DNA of 37,246 nt from Paenibacillus sp. PAMC 26794 (GTDB lineage Bacteria; Bacillota; Bacilli; Paenibacillales; Paenibacillaceae), in assembly GCF_000316035.1 (NCBI RefSeq), contig NZ_ANHX01000014.1, positions 1 to 37,246 on the forward strand, in the 5' to 3' direction. The notes below the pieces were generated by a model. That model saw only the letters and a program-made list of their open reading frames with translations, was not told the origin of the DNA and made no database searches. Shown in pieces: positions 9,509-17,638 of the stretch. Position 1 is the first letter of the stretch. Each line of letters starts with the position of its first letter. The position numbers and the translations under genes were made by a program.

Positions 9509-11203
9509 TTAATTGATCTCTTTACCCGTCCACAATCGAACGCGATCTTTAATCCACTCCGTATACTGCTGTTCCATGGCTACTGCACCTGCATTATCAA
9601 GTTCGGTAATCATATTGTCGTATATGTCTTCAAAGGCACTCGGAGAGGATGTAATCGCTTCGGCGATCCGTTTCTGAATAATATCCTGCGTTTTCTGGTA
9701 CACAACGTTATAATCCCCGCTATCCGAAGGAATCGGCATATTGTAAGCCGCGCCCCACTCTTTCACCGGAAACTCCTCTTCGGAAGGGAACAAATCCTTC
9801 CATGTAGTGATGCCATAACCTTTCAAAGCTTCTTTTTCCTCATCAGAATAACTTTGCTGAATCTGTTCAGGATAATTCGTTGTATAGTAGTTATCCGTTG
9901 AATCTTTGACGCCATCCCCGTAGTGAGCACCAAAAATGTAATACAAGCCTACTCCAGTTTCTTTGGTGAATGTGTTATTGTCCTTGTTTTTACTTTCCTG
10001 TACATCGGCTGGAATGGTGCGAACACCGTCTTCCACGTTATATTGCTCACCTTCAACGCCCCAGTTTCTCAATACTTGGCCTTCTTCAGAAGACATCCAA
10101 TCCAAAAATTTGATGGCACGGACAGGATCTTCGCAATCGACTGTTATGCCAATGCCATAACCATCAAAGCCAATATTCTGGAAATCTTTACGCTGAAAGT
10201 TGTCATCTAGCGTGACCGGATAGAATCCGTAGGTCATGTCATCTTTCCCTGCACTTTTCAAAGCATTTTCCGCATCACTGAATCCCCAGCTTGGATCAAG
10301 CAAGGATAACACGCGACCACTGGCGATTTTGGACTTATACTGGTCATCCTTCTGAACAAAACTGTCCTTGTCCAGCAAGCCTTCATTGTACATCTTGTTC
10401 AACCACCGGAAATATTCCTTCTCCTCGGGACGTTTGTAATGCAGAACGGCTTCGTAGGTGTCAGGATTGATGAAATACTCACCATCTCCAGGTCCTCCAG
10501 TAGACATGACAGCGGGATCAGTAACAGTGATCATTCGCCGCCATCCATCTGCACTAAGCGTCAGCGGAATTGTGGGTTGGCCATCATCTGTGGTCGGATG
10601 TTTCTCGTAATATTCACGTAGCACATTTTCGAAATCGTTTAAGGTTTTGATCTCAGGATACCCGAGTTCTTTGACTACACGATGTTGAATGGCAGTACCA
10701 TTCGTCGCATCAAAGCTGACCTGATCGATCGCACCATTCGTTGGAATCCAATAGATTGAAGGATCGTCATTGCTGTATTTCAACCGATTGAAGTGCTCAC
10801 CGTAGATCTTTTTCAAGTTGGGGGCGTGTTCTTCGATCAGATCCGTCAGATCAATCATTGCCCCGGCATCAACGAGTCTGGTCAAGTTACCTTTGGGGAA
10901 GATCAAATCCGGATAATCACCGCTTGCAGCCATCAGGGAAATGCGGTCGTTTCCGCCTCCGCTCGAAATATCGAATTCAGCATCAATGCTTACACCGGTT
11001 TCTTCCGTAATTTTTTTCCCTACAGCATCCTGCATTTTGTTCCAGTTGGGACTTGCATCTGCGCCGAAGAAGGTAAATGTGATTGGGCTGTTGGGGTCAC
11101 TCGTATTTGATTCGGAATTCTCTGCAGCATTTCCGCAACCGGCGGAAACTAACACAACACTTGTTACGAGACATGCTCCTAGCATTTTTGAAATGGCTCT
11201 CAT
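9509..11203 (-). CDS. Lipoprotein ABC solute-binding protein, LplA-like
   Basis: Extracellular substrate-binding lipoprotein of 564 residues. The signal peptide ends in the lipobox LVSAGC with the anchoring Cys at residue 23. Family 1 binding-protein features follow: DLIFPKGNLTRLVDAGAMIDLTDLIEEHAPN, a typical hinge region, and a conserved C-terminal helix pair. The ATG at 11203 is preceded by AGGGGGC. Relatives bind complex oligosaccharides and work with two permeases and a shared ATPase, but no permease or ATPase accompanies this gene; terminators isolate it on the 3' side and the barstar terminator lies upstream. It therefore appears monocistronic. The substrate is unknown; proximity to GH43 enzymes suggests a plant-derived saccharide (inference). 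Confidence 0.9.
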   Translation of the reverse strand: MRAISKMLGACLVTSVVLVSAGCGNAAENSESNTSDPNSPITFTFFGADASPNWNKMQDAVGKKITEETGVSIDAEFDISSGGGNDRISLMAASGDYPDLIFPKGNLTRLVDAGAMIDLTDLIEEHAPNLKKIYGEHFNRLKYSNDDPSIYWIPTNGAIDQVSFDATNGTAIQHRVVKELGYPEIKTLNDFENVLREYYEKHPTTDDGQPTIPLTLSADGWRRMITVTDPAVMSTGGPGDGEYFINPDTYEAVLHYKRPEEKEYFRWLNKMYNEGLLDKDSFVQKDDQYKSKIASGRVLSLLDPSWGFSDAENALKSAGKDDMTYGFYPVTLDDNFQRKDFQNIGFDGYGIGITVDCEDPVRAIKFLDWMSSEEGQVLRNWGVEGEQYNVEDGVRTIPADVQESKNKDNNTFTKETGVGLYYIFGAHYGDGVKDSTDNYYTTNYPEQIQQSYSDEEKEALKGYGITTWKDLFPSEEEFPVKEWGAAYNMPIPSDSGDYNVVYQKTQDIIQKRIAEAITSSPSAFEDIYDNMITELDNAGAVAMEQQYTEWIKDRVRLWTGKEIN

Positions 11204-11432
11204 TATTTTTCTGCCCCCTAAATGATGTTAATCGTAATAACCAATCCAGACATTACGATGGTTCGCTTTGAAATAGTATACGCTTACATATTCAACCGTT
11301 AGTAAACGACTACAATCCTGCCTACCCTATTCCATGTTTAAAGTATAAGGAAGTCTAATAACCCCAACCTTGATTATTAAGCCATGAAAATAGCATGATC
11401 TAGACATGAGTCTCAGTAAAAATGTGAAGACC

Positions 11433-11456
11433 AAAAAAGCGATGGTTGCCCATCGC
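11433..11456 (-). terminator. Terminator of the barnase-barstar operon
   Basis: On the minus strand the hairpin GCGATGG-GCAA-CCATCGC is followed directly by TTTTTT. It lies 23 bases beyond the barstar stop codon. Confidence 0.82.
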
Positions 11457-11478
11457 CTCATAAAGCCAAACCTACTTT

Positions 11479-11754
11479 TCAATAATATAATTCCAACGTA
11501 AATCCTTGGATCTCACCTTCCACATCACGCAATAATTCCATGACTTGGTCAGCGTAATCTCCAAGAATCTCTTTGCTTTTCTCAAAACCAATCCATTGAA
11601 CAGTAAGCGGCATGCTTACAGCCCCAGTTAAGACATCCCATAGAGCGTCCAAATTGCCTCCATAGCTCTCGTCTAACTCAAGCTGGTTCTGCAAAATTTG
11701 ATGAAGCTCTTCCTTGCTGTGAAAGTCGTTTCCGTTAATCTGAATGATGCTCAT
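11479..11754 (-). CDS. Barstar family ribonuclease inhibitor
   Basis: Cytoplasmic inhibitor of 91 residues, the same size as Bacillus amyloliquefaciens barstar (about 90). The barnase-binding segment is preserved: YGGNLDALWDVLTG holds Asp36, Trp39 and Asp40, equivalent to barstar Asp35, Trp38 and Asp39. The hydrophobic strand PLTVQWIGFEKSKE and the C-terminal helix also match the family. The gene follows the barnase-type ribonuclease by 14 bases on the same strand, so it is the matching immunity gene and is probably co-translated with the toxin. The ribosome binding site GGAGG just before the ATG at 11754 is strong. Confidence 0.93.
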   Translation of the reverse strand: MSIIQINGNDFHSKEELHQILQNQLELDESYGGNLDALWDVLTGAVSMPLTVQWIGFEKSKEILGDYADQVMELLRDVEGEIQGFTLELYY

Positions 11755-11768
11755 ATCATTTCCTCCGT

Positions 11769-12203
11769 TTATTTTAACTGTTCAAATGACTTGTAATGAT
11801 CTGTCGTCTGGTAGATTAGACCGTCATTCGAGTATAGAATTCGGTCGCTTCCGCGCCGTCCTCCTGAGTAATTTATATCGGCTTCGTACCAGATCCGGCC
11901 TTTTTTGTTGGGGAGTAATCCTTCCCGGTTCCTGAACACGTCGCCGCCGATGCTTTTGCCTGGAGCAACTTCTCGCAGGTTACCTTCGCTTGGTTCCCAT
12001 CCCAGATCTCTTGCCTCTTTCTTGGTAATATAATTTGGTGGGAGTTCATTGTGCTCCGAGATATAATTGGCAACCTCATCAAATCCCATATCCTCCGAAA
12101 CTTGAGGTGAGCCGAGATCAAGCAGTGACTGTGAAGTACAGCCTGAGAACAATAATGCAGCGAGGATAATCACTAACGTGTAAGCAAATTTTCTGAAAAA
12201 CAT
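11769..12203 (-). CDS. Barnase-type guanyl-preferring ribonuclease with lipoprotein signal
   Basis: Ribonuclease of the microbial N1/barnase family, 144 residues including export signal. Residues 1-22 form a signal peptide ending LLFSGC, a lipobox with Cys22. The mature domain (about 38-144) aligns closely with barnase: NYITKKEARDLGW, APGKSIGGDVF and SDRILYS. Catalytic residues are all present: Glu107 (barnase Glu73), Arg117 (Arg83), Arg121 (Arg87) and His136 (His102). It should cleave RNA after guanine. Known barnases are freely secreted, so the lipobox suggests surface anchoring (inference). AAAAGGAG precedes the ATG. The barstar gene follows in the same operon. Confidence 0.93.
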   Translation of the reverse strand: MFFRKFAYTLVIILAALLFSGCTSQSLLDLGSPQVSEDMGFDEVANYISEHNELPPNYITKKEARDLGWEPSEGNLREVAPGKSIGGDVFRNREGLLPNKKGRIWYEADINYSGGRRGSDRILYSNDGLIYQTTDHYKSFEQLK

Positions 12204-12317
12204 AATCTTTTCTCCTTTTGATGTTCTTGCTCTTGCTGCCCTTCGTTTTGCTGCTACTTCGATGACAATGCTTCTAATGTTAACGATTTGTAGTAATTAA
12301 AGCAATTCTGTAAGCCT

Positions 12318-12323
12318 ATTATA
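12318..12323 (-). promoter_or_regulatory. Possible -10 box of the barnase operon
   Basis: On the minus strand TATAAT occurs in the context AACTCTATAATAGG, about 115 bases before the ribonuclease start. The -35 region is poor (a T-rich TTTATT-like hexamer), so the assignment is tentative. It implies an untranslated leader of about 105 bases with no clear hairpin. Confidence 0.35.
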
Positions 12324-12390
12324 GAGTTGAAATTCAATCAATAAAAGCTGTTACCCTGCTCCGTTGAAGCATTATTCTTATTCTACAACC

Positions 12391-12414
12391 AAAAAAGCCG
12401 CTAAAATAGCGACT
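12391..12414 (-). terminator. Terminator downstream of the alpha/beta hydrolase gene
   Basis: Minus-strand hairpin AGTCGCTA-TTT-TAGCGGCT (one G-U pair) followed by six T. It lies 50 bases past the hydrolase stop codon. Confidence 0.78.
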
Positions 12415-12465
12415 TTAATCGTACCACGATCATTACCATTCAATACATTCATTTAATAGTTTATT

Positions 12466-13227
12466 TTAATTTAATTTATCCATCCAGTTCTCCAGTGCTA
12501 CGACAACCTCTTCCAACTGCTTTTCTTCCGTAATTGCAGGTTGATTATCTCCTTTTTGCATGCCATATGAGCCAAATTGACCGTGATTTCCACCCTCAAT
12601 ACTCACATATGTCGTGTCTTCCGGAAGATTTGCTTTGGCATTCTCCCAGTCTTCCCTGTTAAGCACTCCGTCATCCGATCCTGTAATCTGTAAGATAGAC
12701 AAGCCCGTATTCTTCACGCTCCCCCCTTCATCTGCATAAGAAGCCAAGAAAAAGACGCCTTCCAACTTCTCATTGTGCTCCGCAGCATACCGTGATGCAA
12801 ATGACCCTCCCAAAGAATGGCCACCAATAACAAACGCTTCGTCAGGATGTTCCTCGATAAAGGAATCAGCCTTGTTTTGACCGAAAATCGCCAAGTTTAT
12901 TGGCATGTTTGCGATATATACGCGGTGACCCTGTTCTGCCATTTCTCTGGCAAGTGGAGAATAACTTTCAGGTTCAACCAGACCGCCTGGATAAAAAATA
13001 ATATTTGGTTCGGTTACCTCTGTACCCACGGGTTCAAATCGGTAACCGTCCTTAATCTTGGTGACACTAACCTGAGCATCACTTGTCATCGCCGTTTCAG
13101 CTCGCTCAGAAGGACTATACGTAACCGAATTAAGATATACGTAAACGCCGGCCACGATGATAACGATGGACAAGATCGTCCACATGATTATCTTTTTCCA
13201 TTTGTTAGTACGTTGTGCTGTTTTCAA
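12466..13227 (-). CDS. Membrane-anchored alpha/beta hydrolase
   Basis: Predicted alpha/beta-fold hydrolase of about 253 residues with an N-terminal membrane anchor (about 13-33) and the catalytic domain outside. The nucleophile elbow GGHSLGG, the strand NIIFYPGG, an acid candidate in ITGSDDGV and the catalytic His in EGGNHGQFGSYG are visible, so the Ser-Asp-His triad is complete. The TTG at 13227 is preferred because AAGGTGG lies 8 bases upstream; a GTG at 13239 would overlap that site. The gene is divergent from a TetR regulator and its promoter contains the regulator's probable operator, so it is the likely target. The substrate is unknown; an ester or lactone is possible. Confidence 0.88.
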   Translation of the reverse strand: MKTAQRTNKWKKIIMWTILSIVIIVAGVYVYLNSVTYSPSERAETAMTSDAQVSVTKIKDGYRFEPVGTEVTEPNIIFYPGGLVEPESYSPLAREMAEQGHRVYIANMPINLAIFGQNKADSFIEEHPDEAFVIGGHSLGGSFASRYAAEHNEKLEGVFFLASYADEGGSVKNTGLSILQITGSDDGVLNREDWENAKANLPEDTTYVSIEGGNHGQFGSYGMQKGDNQPAITEEKQLEEVVVALENWMDKLN

Positions 13228-13281
13228 CCTTAAAACCACCTTATTATGAGGATAATGATATGTCTTTTTTAACTCTTCATA

Positions 13282-13311
13282 AATTATACTTACCGGTAAG
13301 TATAATTACAA
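13282..13311 (-). promoter_or_regulatory. Hydrolase promoter with embedded TetR operator palindrome
   Basis: A perfect 26-bp palindrome (13282-13307) has the half-site AATTATACTTACC. On the minus strand it overlaps an excellent sigma-A promoter: TTGTAA at 13306-13311, a 17-base spacer, and TATAAT at 13283-13288. A bound repressor would cover both promoter boxes. The site lies between the hydrolase gene and the divergent TetR gene and should control the hydrolase and probably the regulator itself. Confidence 0.8.
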
Positions 13312-13366
13312 GGTGATTTTGCTTACTATCGTTATTTGTCATAGAATATTCATGGAGGGAAGTCCA

Positions 13367-13978
13367 ATGACAGAAAAATCACCCAAACGATTGCCTGGAA
13401 GACCCAAACATGGCAACGATGATATCTCAATTCAGCAAACCATTATTCAAACGGCTTCACAGTTATTCATGGAGTATGGCTATGAAACAGTCACGCTTCA
13501 GCAAATTGGCAAAACATGTAGCGTATCAAAACCAACCATTTATTATCATTTCACCAGCAAACCAGAGCTTTTTAAGGTTGCCTTTACAACGATGTTACAG
13601 AATGTGAGCCGGTTAACCTCGCATATCCTTGATCAAGCCGAGAATCTGGAGTCGGGGCTTGTTCGTCTGGCAGAGGCCAGACTGGGAAATCCACATGCGG
13701 AGATTGAAACCATGCTGAGAGAAGCTGAACCTTTTCTTGAACCAGCTCAAATTCAGGATATACGCAACACGGAGCATCAGATTCACGAAGTGTTAGCCTC
13801 CCATTTCCAACGGGCAATGGATGAAAACAGACTGCGAACGGACGATCCATTTTTCCTGGCAGAGACCTTCTCGACATTGATGTTAATGGGTAACCGGGGA
13901 GATAACCTGCATAAATATGGTTCCAATCTTTCATTGGGCCAGAAGCTAGTAAATATTTTCATTCGCGGAGCGCAGTAA
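13367..13978 (+). CDS. TetR family transcription regulator
   Basis: Repressor of about 203 residues. The N-terminal HTH (about 20-65) contains ETVTLQQIGKTCSVSKPTIYYHFTSKPELF, typical of TetR. The C-terminal ligand-binding domain is helical and of the usual length. The ATG at 13367 has GGAGGG 7 bases upstream; an earlier in-frame codon at 13313 lies within the operator and lacks a ribosome binding site. The divergent hydrolase gene with a palindromic operator in its promoter is the probable target. The ligand is unknown. Confidence 0.9.
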   Translation: MTEKSPKRLPGRPKHGNDDISIQQTIIQTASQLFMEYGYETVTLQQIGKTCSVSKPTIYYHFTSKPELFKVAFTTMLQNVSRLTSHILDQAENLESGLVRLAEARLGNPHAEIETMLREAEPFLEPAQIQDIRNTEHQIHEVLASHFQRAMDENRLRTDDPFFLAETFSTLMLMGNRGDNLHKYGSNLSLGQKLVNIFIRGAQ

Positions 13979-14004
13979 AATTCAGGGCAACAAGGAGAGC
14001 TGAC

Positions 14005-14885
14005 ATGAATATCCCTAGAGGAACCTATGGGTTCGATTCGCGGAAGACAAGGAGCTCCAACTGTGTGTACTGTATGCGGCTGGATGTGATTCAATAACCG
14101 ATCCTTCTTATCATTGGGATGGACTCGAACGTTCGGACGGGCCTCTCCTGTTATTCCAATATACAATCTCGGGTGAAGGTGTATTTGAGTCGAATAATCG
14201 CATTTATCATGTTACCGCAGGACAAGCTTTTTTGGCCGAAATTCCAGGAGTTCATCGCTATTACTACCACTCAGCATCAAAAGAACCTTGGGAGTTTCTA
14301 TTCCTGCTGTTCAGGCCTACTCTTATTCTGCCCCATTGGAGAAAATTTCTTCGGGAAGCTGGAGAAGTGCCCTATTTACCCGCTGATTGTACACCCATCC
14401 GACTGTTGCGGATGATCGTGACTGATGCGGCAGCAGGCAGAATCACTGATCCTCTGATCGCATCATCCAGCGTATATCAGTTCATGACAGAATTGACCCG
14501 ATTACAGAAAACAACATTGCGCAATAGGGAGAATTGGTCTGAAAACATTCAAATAGCCGTTGAATACATAGAAAACAACTACTCGAAGATGATCAGTATC
14601 GATCACCTTGCGGAGCATGTTTCCCTTTCCAAATATCACTTTATACGTCGCTTTTCCTCCAGTACGGGCTTGACGCCAGGTGCTTATCTGACCCGTGTAC
14701 GTACCGAGAAAGCAATGGAACTGCTGCGCGGAACTACTTTTAGCATTGAAGTCATCGCCGAGCAAGTCGGGTATTCCAGCGGAAGTTATTTTATCAAAGC
14801 CTTTCGCAGCATAACCGGCGTTACGCCAGGTGAGTTTCGTAGTGGCGGAGAAAGCCTTGTGTACCGTAAATTGTTCTTCGACTAA
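14005..14885 (+). pseudogene. AraC family regulator interrupted by a one-base frameshift
   Basis: The ATG at 14005 with AGGAG upstream opens a frame reading MNIPRGTYGFDSR and then running into a stop after 31 codons. From about 14043 the next frame continues the protein without interruption: EDKELQLCVLYAAGCDSITD, then a cupin-like sensor segment (GVFESNNRIYHVTAGQAFLAEIPGVHR) and a C-terminal double AraC HTH with LAEHVSLSKYHFIRRFS and IAEQVGYSSGSYFIKAFRS. Restoring one base in the GG run at 14042-14043 would give a regulator of about 293 residues. As read, only a fragment from a TTG at 14232 could be made. It lies 26 bases after tetR and just upstream of the GH27 gene, which it probably controlled. 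A sequencing error cannot be excluded. Confidence 0.8.
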
Positions 14886-14993
14886 CCGCAATATTTTGCT
14901 ATTCGACACTCAACATTACTGTAGATATTAATGAAATCCTTTATTATGATGAATTGAGCGAGAGCAATAATTAATCCATAAAGGAGCATTCCC

Positions 14994-16274
14994 ATGAATC
15001 ATACGCTTGCAGCATCAACTCCACCGCTTGGCTGGAACAGCTGGGATTGTTACGGCGCGGCCGTCACGGAAGACGAAATTCGTGGCAACGCCGAGTACAT
15101 GGCCGAACATCTTAAAGACTTCGGCTGGAGCTACATTACGGTCGACATTCAATGGTACGAGCCTTTGGCCAATTCTTCGCAATATCGTCCGTTCGTTCCA
15201 CTTATCATGGATGAATATTCGCGGCTTATGCCTGCCGAGAATCGGTTTCCCTCCGCTGCAGGTGGACAGGGATTTAAGCCATTAGCCGACTACGTTCATA
15301 GTCTTGGGCTGCAATTCGGCATTCACATCATGCGCGGTATTCCACGTCAAGCTGCACATGCTGGGACTCCGATCCTGGGAACAACCGCCACTGCGCGCGA
15401 TATTGCTCATCCGAACTCCATCTGTCCCTGGAATACGGATATGTATGGTGTTGATAGCTCAAAAGAAGGCGCACAAGCCTACTACGATTCGCTTTTTGAA
15501 CTGTATGCACAATGGGGCGTTGACTTGGTGAAGGTTGACGATATTGCTGCTTCAAGGCTCTATGATACCCATCAGCCTGAGATCGAAATGATATCCAAAG
15601 CGATTGAGCGCTCCGGTCGGCCCATGGTACTAAGTCTCTCTCCTGGCCCTGCTCCGGTGGAATACTCAGAATTCTTGGCTGATCATGCCAACATGTGGCG
15701 TGTCACGGACGATTTCTGGGACCTTTGGCCGCTGTTATTGGATATGTTCGATCGCTGCCGGACGTGGCAGGGCGTTCCCCAAGCAGGCTGCTGGCCAGAC
15801 TGTGATATGTTGCCTTTGGGTCATATCGGTATCCGTTCTGTAGACGGTGGTGGAGCGGATCGCTGGACTCGGTTCACACCTGACGAGCAGTTGACGATGA
15901 TGTCACTGTGGAGTATCTTCCGTTCCCCGCTCATTTTTGGTGGCGAACTGCGAGATAACGATGACTGGACACTATCCCTGCTAACTAATCGTGAGGTTCT
16001 GCGAATGCATCGCGAGAGTTACGGAGCCAGAGAAGTTTTACGCAAAGAAGATCTTATTGTGTGGACTGCCCAACATACGGATGGTTCCTCTTACGTCGCT
16101 GTCTTCAACATCGGTGAGAATGCTCTACCTGTGGATCTGTCCATTGATGAGGTCGGACTTTCCGGCATTACCGAAGGTACCGAATTGTGGAGCGGTGAAG
16201 CAGCTCAATTAACAGAGAATTCCTTAGTTACGACTGTACCTGCGCACGGTGTGCGTCTCTATCGGTTTTCCTAA
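14994..16274 (+). CDS. Glycoside hydrolase family 27 (alpha-galactosidase type)
   Basis: Retaining glycosidase of 426 residues. The TIM barrel opens with PPLGWNSWDCYGAAVTEDEI, standard for GH27. The nucleophile is Asp182 in DLVKVDD, and the acid/base is probably Asp239 in WRVTDDFWDLW. A C-terminal beta-sandwich domain (about 340-426) follows. GH27 members are mostly alpha-galactosidases, but some are beta-L-arabinopyranosidases or alpha-N-acetylgalactosaminidases. There is no signal peptide, so the enzyme is likely cytoplasmic. The ATG has AAAGGAG upstream. The adjacent broken AraC gene points to former sugar-responsive control. Confidence 0.9.
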   Translation: MNHTLAASTPPLGWNSWDCYGAAVTEDEIRGNAEYMAEHLKDFGWSYITVDIQWYEPLANSSQYRPFVPLIMDEYSRLMPAENRFPSAAGGQGFKPLADYVHSLGLQFGIHIMRGIPRQAAHAGTPILGTTATARDIAHPNSICPWNTDMYGVDSSKEGAQAYYDSLFELYAQWGVDLVKVDDIAASRLYDTHQPEIEMISKAIERSGRPMVLSLSPGPAPVEYSEFLADHANMWRVTDDFWDLWPLLLDMFDRCRTWQGVPQAGCWPDCDMLPLGHIGIRSVDGGGADRWTRFTPDEQLTMMSLWSIFRSPLIFGGELRDNDDWTLSLLTNREVLRMHRESYGAREVLRKEDLIVWTAQHTDGSSYVAVFNIGENALPVDLSIDEVGLSGITEGTELWSGEAAQLTENSLVTTVPAHGVRLYRFS

Positions 16275-16324
16275 GCTTGCAAAAGAAACAGCTATGTTAA
16301 ACTTGCTCGGTGGTTTTCATAAGA

Positions 16325-16356
16325 AAGTTAACCGCCCATCGAAAGGCGGTTAACTT
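16325..16356. terminator. Bidirectional hairpin terminator
   Basis: Perfect 12-bp stem, AAGTTAACCGCC and GGCGGTTAACTT, with an 8-base loop, between the convergent GH27 (plus) and GNAT (minus) genes. The T runs beside it are short. Confidence 0.7.
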
Positions 16357-16373
16357 AATTGAATGCTATTCAT

Positions 16374-16844
16374 CTATAAATGCTTTTCATAAAATACCAT
16401 TGTCATTTTGTCGTTAATTGCTTTTGTTGCACCCGTTTTTGTATAGCCTATCTTTTCATACAAATAACAGTTTCCTTTCTCTTGTAAGATGGTACCCAAT
16501 TTCCATGACTTTGCATCCTCATATATCTGCTCAACCATTGTAAAGACTTTTTGAGCAATTCCTTTTCCTTGATGTTCTGGCAGTATAAAAATGGGGCTAA
16601 TACTATAGATTTGATTATCTTTTTTCACGACTCTAATTCCGCCAACAGCAACCTCAAGCTGATGAATTATGAAATAATCTGTAAAAGATTGATTGATCTG
16701 AGTAATGATTCTTTCTACGGTTTCATTGGCGGGGCTCGTTTCAAAATCCTGATATTTTTCCAGCAAGGGTATAAATGCTTTTACTTTCATTTCATGAATA
16801 GTCACTGCATCTTTTAAATCTGCTTTACATAATGAAACCTTCAT
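16374..16844 (-). CDS. GNAT family N-acetyltransferase
   Basis: Acetyltransferase of 156 residues. The acetyl-CoA pyrophosphate-binding motif ILPEHQGKGIAQKVF (about 96-110) is clear, preceded by beta strands typical of the GNAT fold, and the C-terminal YEKIGYTKTGATKAIND is characteristic. GNAT enzymes transfer acetyl groups to amines of small molecules or proteins; this one cannot be assigned a substrate. AGGAGGT lies at good distance from the ATG at 16844. It may be the last gene of a short unit with the two unknown genes upstream. Confidence 0.9.
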   Translation of the reverse strand: MKVSLCKADLKDAVTIHEMKVKAFIPLLEKYQDFETSPANETVERIITQINQSFTDYFIIHQLEVAVGGIRVVKKDNQIYSISPIFILPEHQGKGIAQKVFTMVEQIYEDAKSWKLGTILQEKGNCYLYEKIGYTKTGATKAINDKMTMVFYEKHL

Positions 16845-16886
16845 TAAATGTATACCTCCTATTGAGAGTCTTGCTAAAAATACGAT

Positions 16887-17111
16887 CTATAGTACACGCT
16901 CTGTAAACTTAGTACAAGAAAGATGATGTTCATCTCCTAGTTTAAACCTTGTAGCAGAAGCTCCAACCGCAATTACACGCCATTCTACATCTACCCCAAG
17001 AATTCGATAACAAGGCTGTCGGACCGCGCCGATACGGGTAACTAGTGGTTTCCCGGGTAATCCAGCATTATTCGTTTTTTCTCCCACGATCAGTCTCCGT
17101 TCGTTAGACAT
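16887..17111 (-). CDS. Small hypothetical protein
   Basis: Possible protein of 74 residues from the ATG at 17111 (80 from a TTG at 17129). I do not recognise the family. It is basic, Gly- and Val-rich in the middle (GVDVEWRVIAVGASATRFKLG) and looks like a small beta-rich domain; no membrane segment. It starts 40 bases after the gene upstream and lies 42 bases before the GNAT gene. The ribosome binding site is weak, so it may not be translated. If it is not a gene, the interval 16845-17151 is otherwise empty. Confidence 0.4.
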   Translation of the reverse strand: MSNERRLIVGEKTNNAGLPGKPLVTRIGAVRQPCYRILGVDVEWRVIAVGASATRFKLGDEHHLSCTKFTERVL

Positions 17112-17151
17112 ATGTGTATCCATATTCAATTACGCTTACCCAGTCTTCCTG

Positions 17152-17517
17152 TCAAGCATTTGCAAGATCATCCATGGCTTGAACGGCCAGATGAAATGCT
17201 TTAATCCTTCTTTCTAGAAGAGTCTTTTGTGGGCTACCTTCTTTGGAATTGGCATACATGCTCTCAAGAGATGGGAACAATCCAATCAAGACAAGGCGGA
17301 CTTCTGTTATATCTTCCTTGGTGTATTGATGAGGCTTCTGGTTCCAGTGTTTTTCCAGTACTGCTAGACCGATGTATAAAGCTTGGAGACGTTTCTGTAA
17401 CAATGTCGTGTTATTCCTTTTCTGAGTCATATTCACTAAGGCATTTTCCGATTTGCGGATGGTTGATTGAAAAGCTTTGATGCATTCCAGTTGATCTTCT
17501 TGGGAAACGTTTTCCAT
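17152..17517 (-). CDS. Hypothetical helical protein with an internal duplication
   Basis: Protein of 121 residues, predicted almost entirely helical, with no signal or membrane segment. Residues about 10-58 and 70-119 repeat each other with an offset of 61: TLLQKRLQALYIGLAVLEK aligns with TLLERRIKAFHLAVQAMDD, and the segments before also align weakly. No enzyme motif is visible and I do not recognise the family. The ATG at 17517 has an AGAGAGG-type site upstream. Codon use looks like its neighbours. A helical protein-protein interaction role is possible but unproven. Confidence 0.7.
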   Translation of the reverse strand: MENVSQEDQLECIKAFQSTIRKSENALVNMTQKRNNTTLLQKRLQALYIGLAVLEKHWNQKPHQYTKEDITEVRLVLIGLFPSLESMYANSKEGSPQKTLLERRIKAFHLAVQAMDDLANA

Positions 17518-17586
17518 TGAGTACTGACCTCTCTTTCTTGGCTTAGTTTGATCGGTCTTTCTATTAAATCACCTAATAAATATAAC

Positions 17587-17614
17587 AAAAAAAGCCGCTT
17601 AGATAGCGACTTTT
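17587..17614 (-). terminator. Terminator of the amino-acid ABC operon
   Basis: Minus-strand hairpin AAGTCGCTAT-CT-AAGCGGCTT followed by seven T, 24 bases past the stop codon of the ATPase gene. Confidence 0.8.
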
Positions 17615-17638
17615 AATGTGTTAATTCTCGATTCAGTC

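Noticed and set aside
9263..9901. A 212-codon open frame on the plus strand opposite the lipoprotein gene
   Set aside because: It overlaps the end of the AraC gene and the reverse strand of a well-supported solute-binding protein; its composition is Ile/Leu/Cys-rich noise and it reads through the terminator at 9415.
13584..14166. Two minus-strand open frames opposite the TetR and broken AraC genes
   Set aside because: They are antisense to recognised regulators, and no ribosome binding site or family motif is visible.
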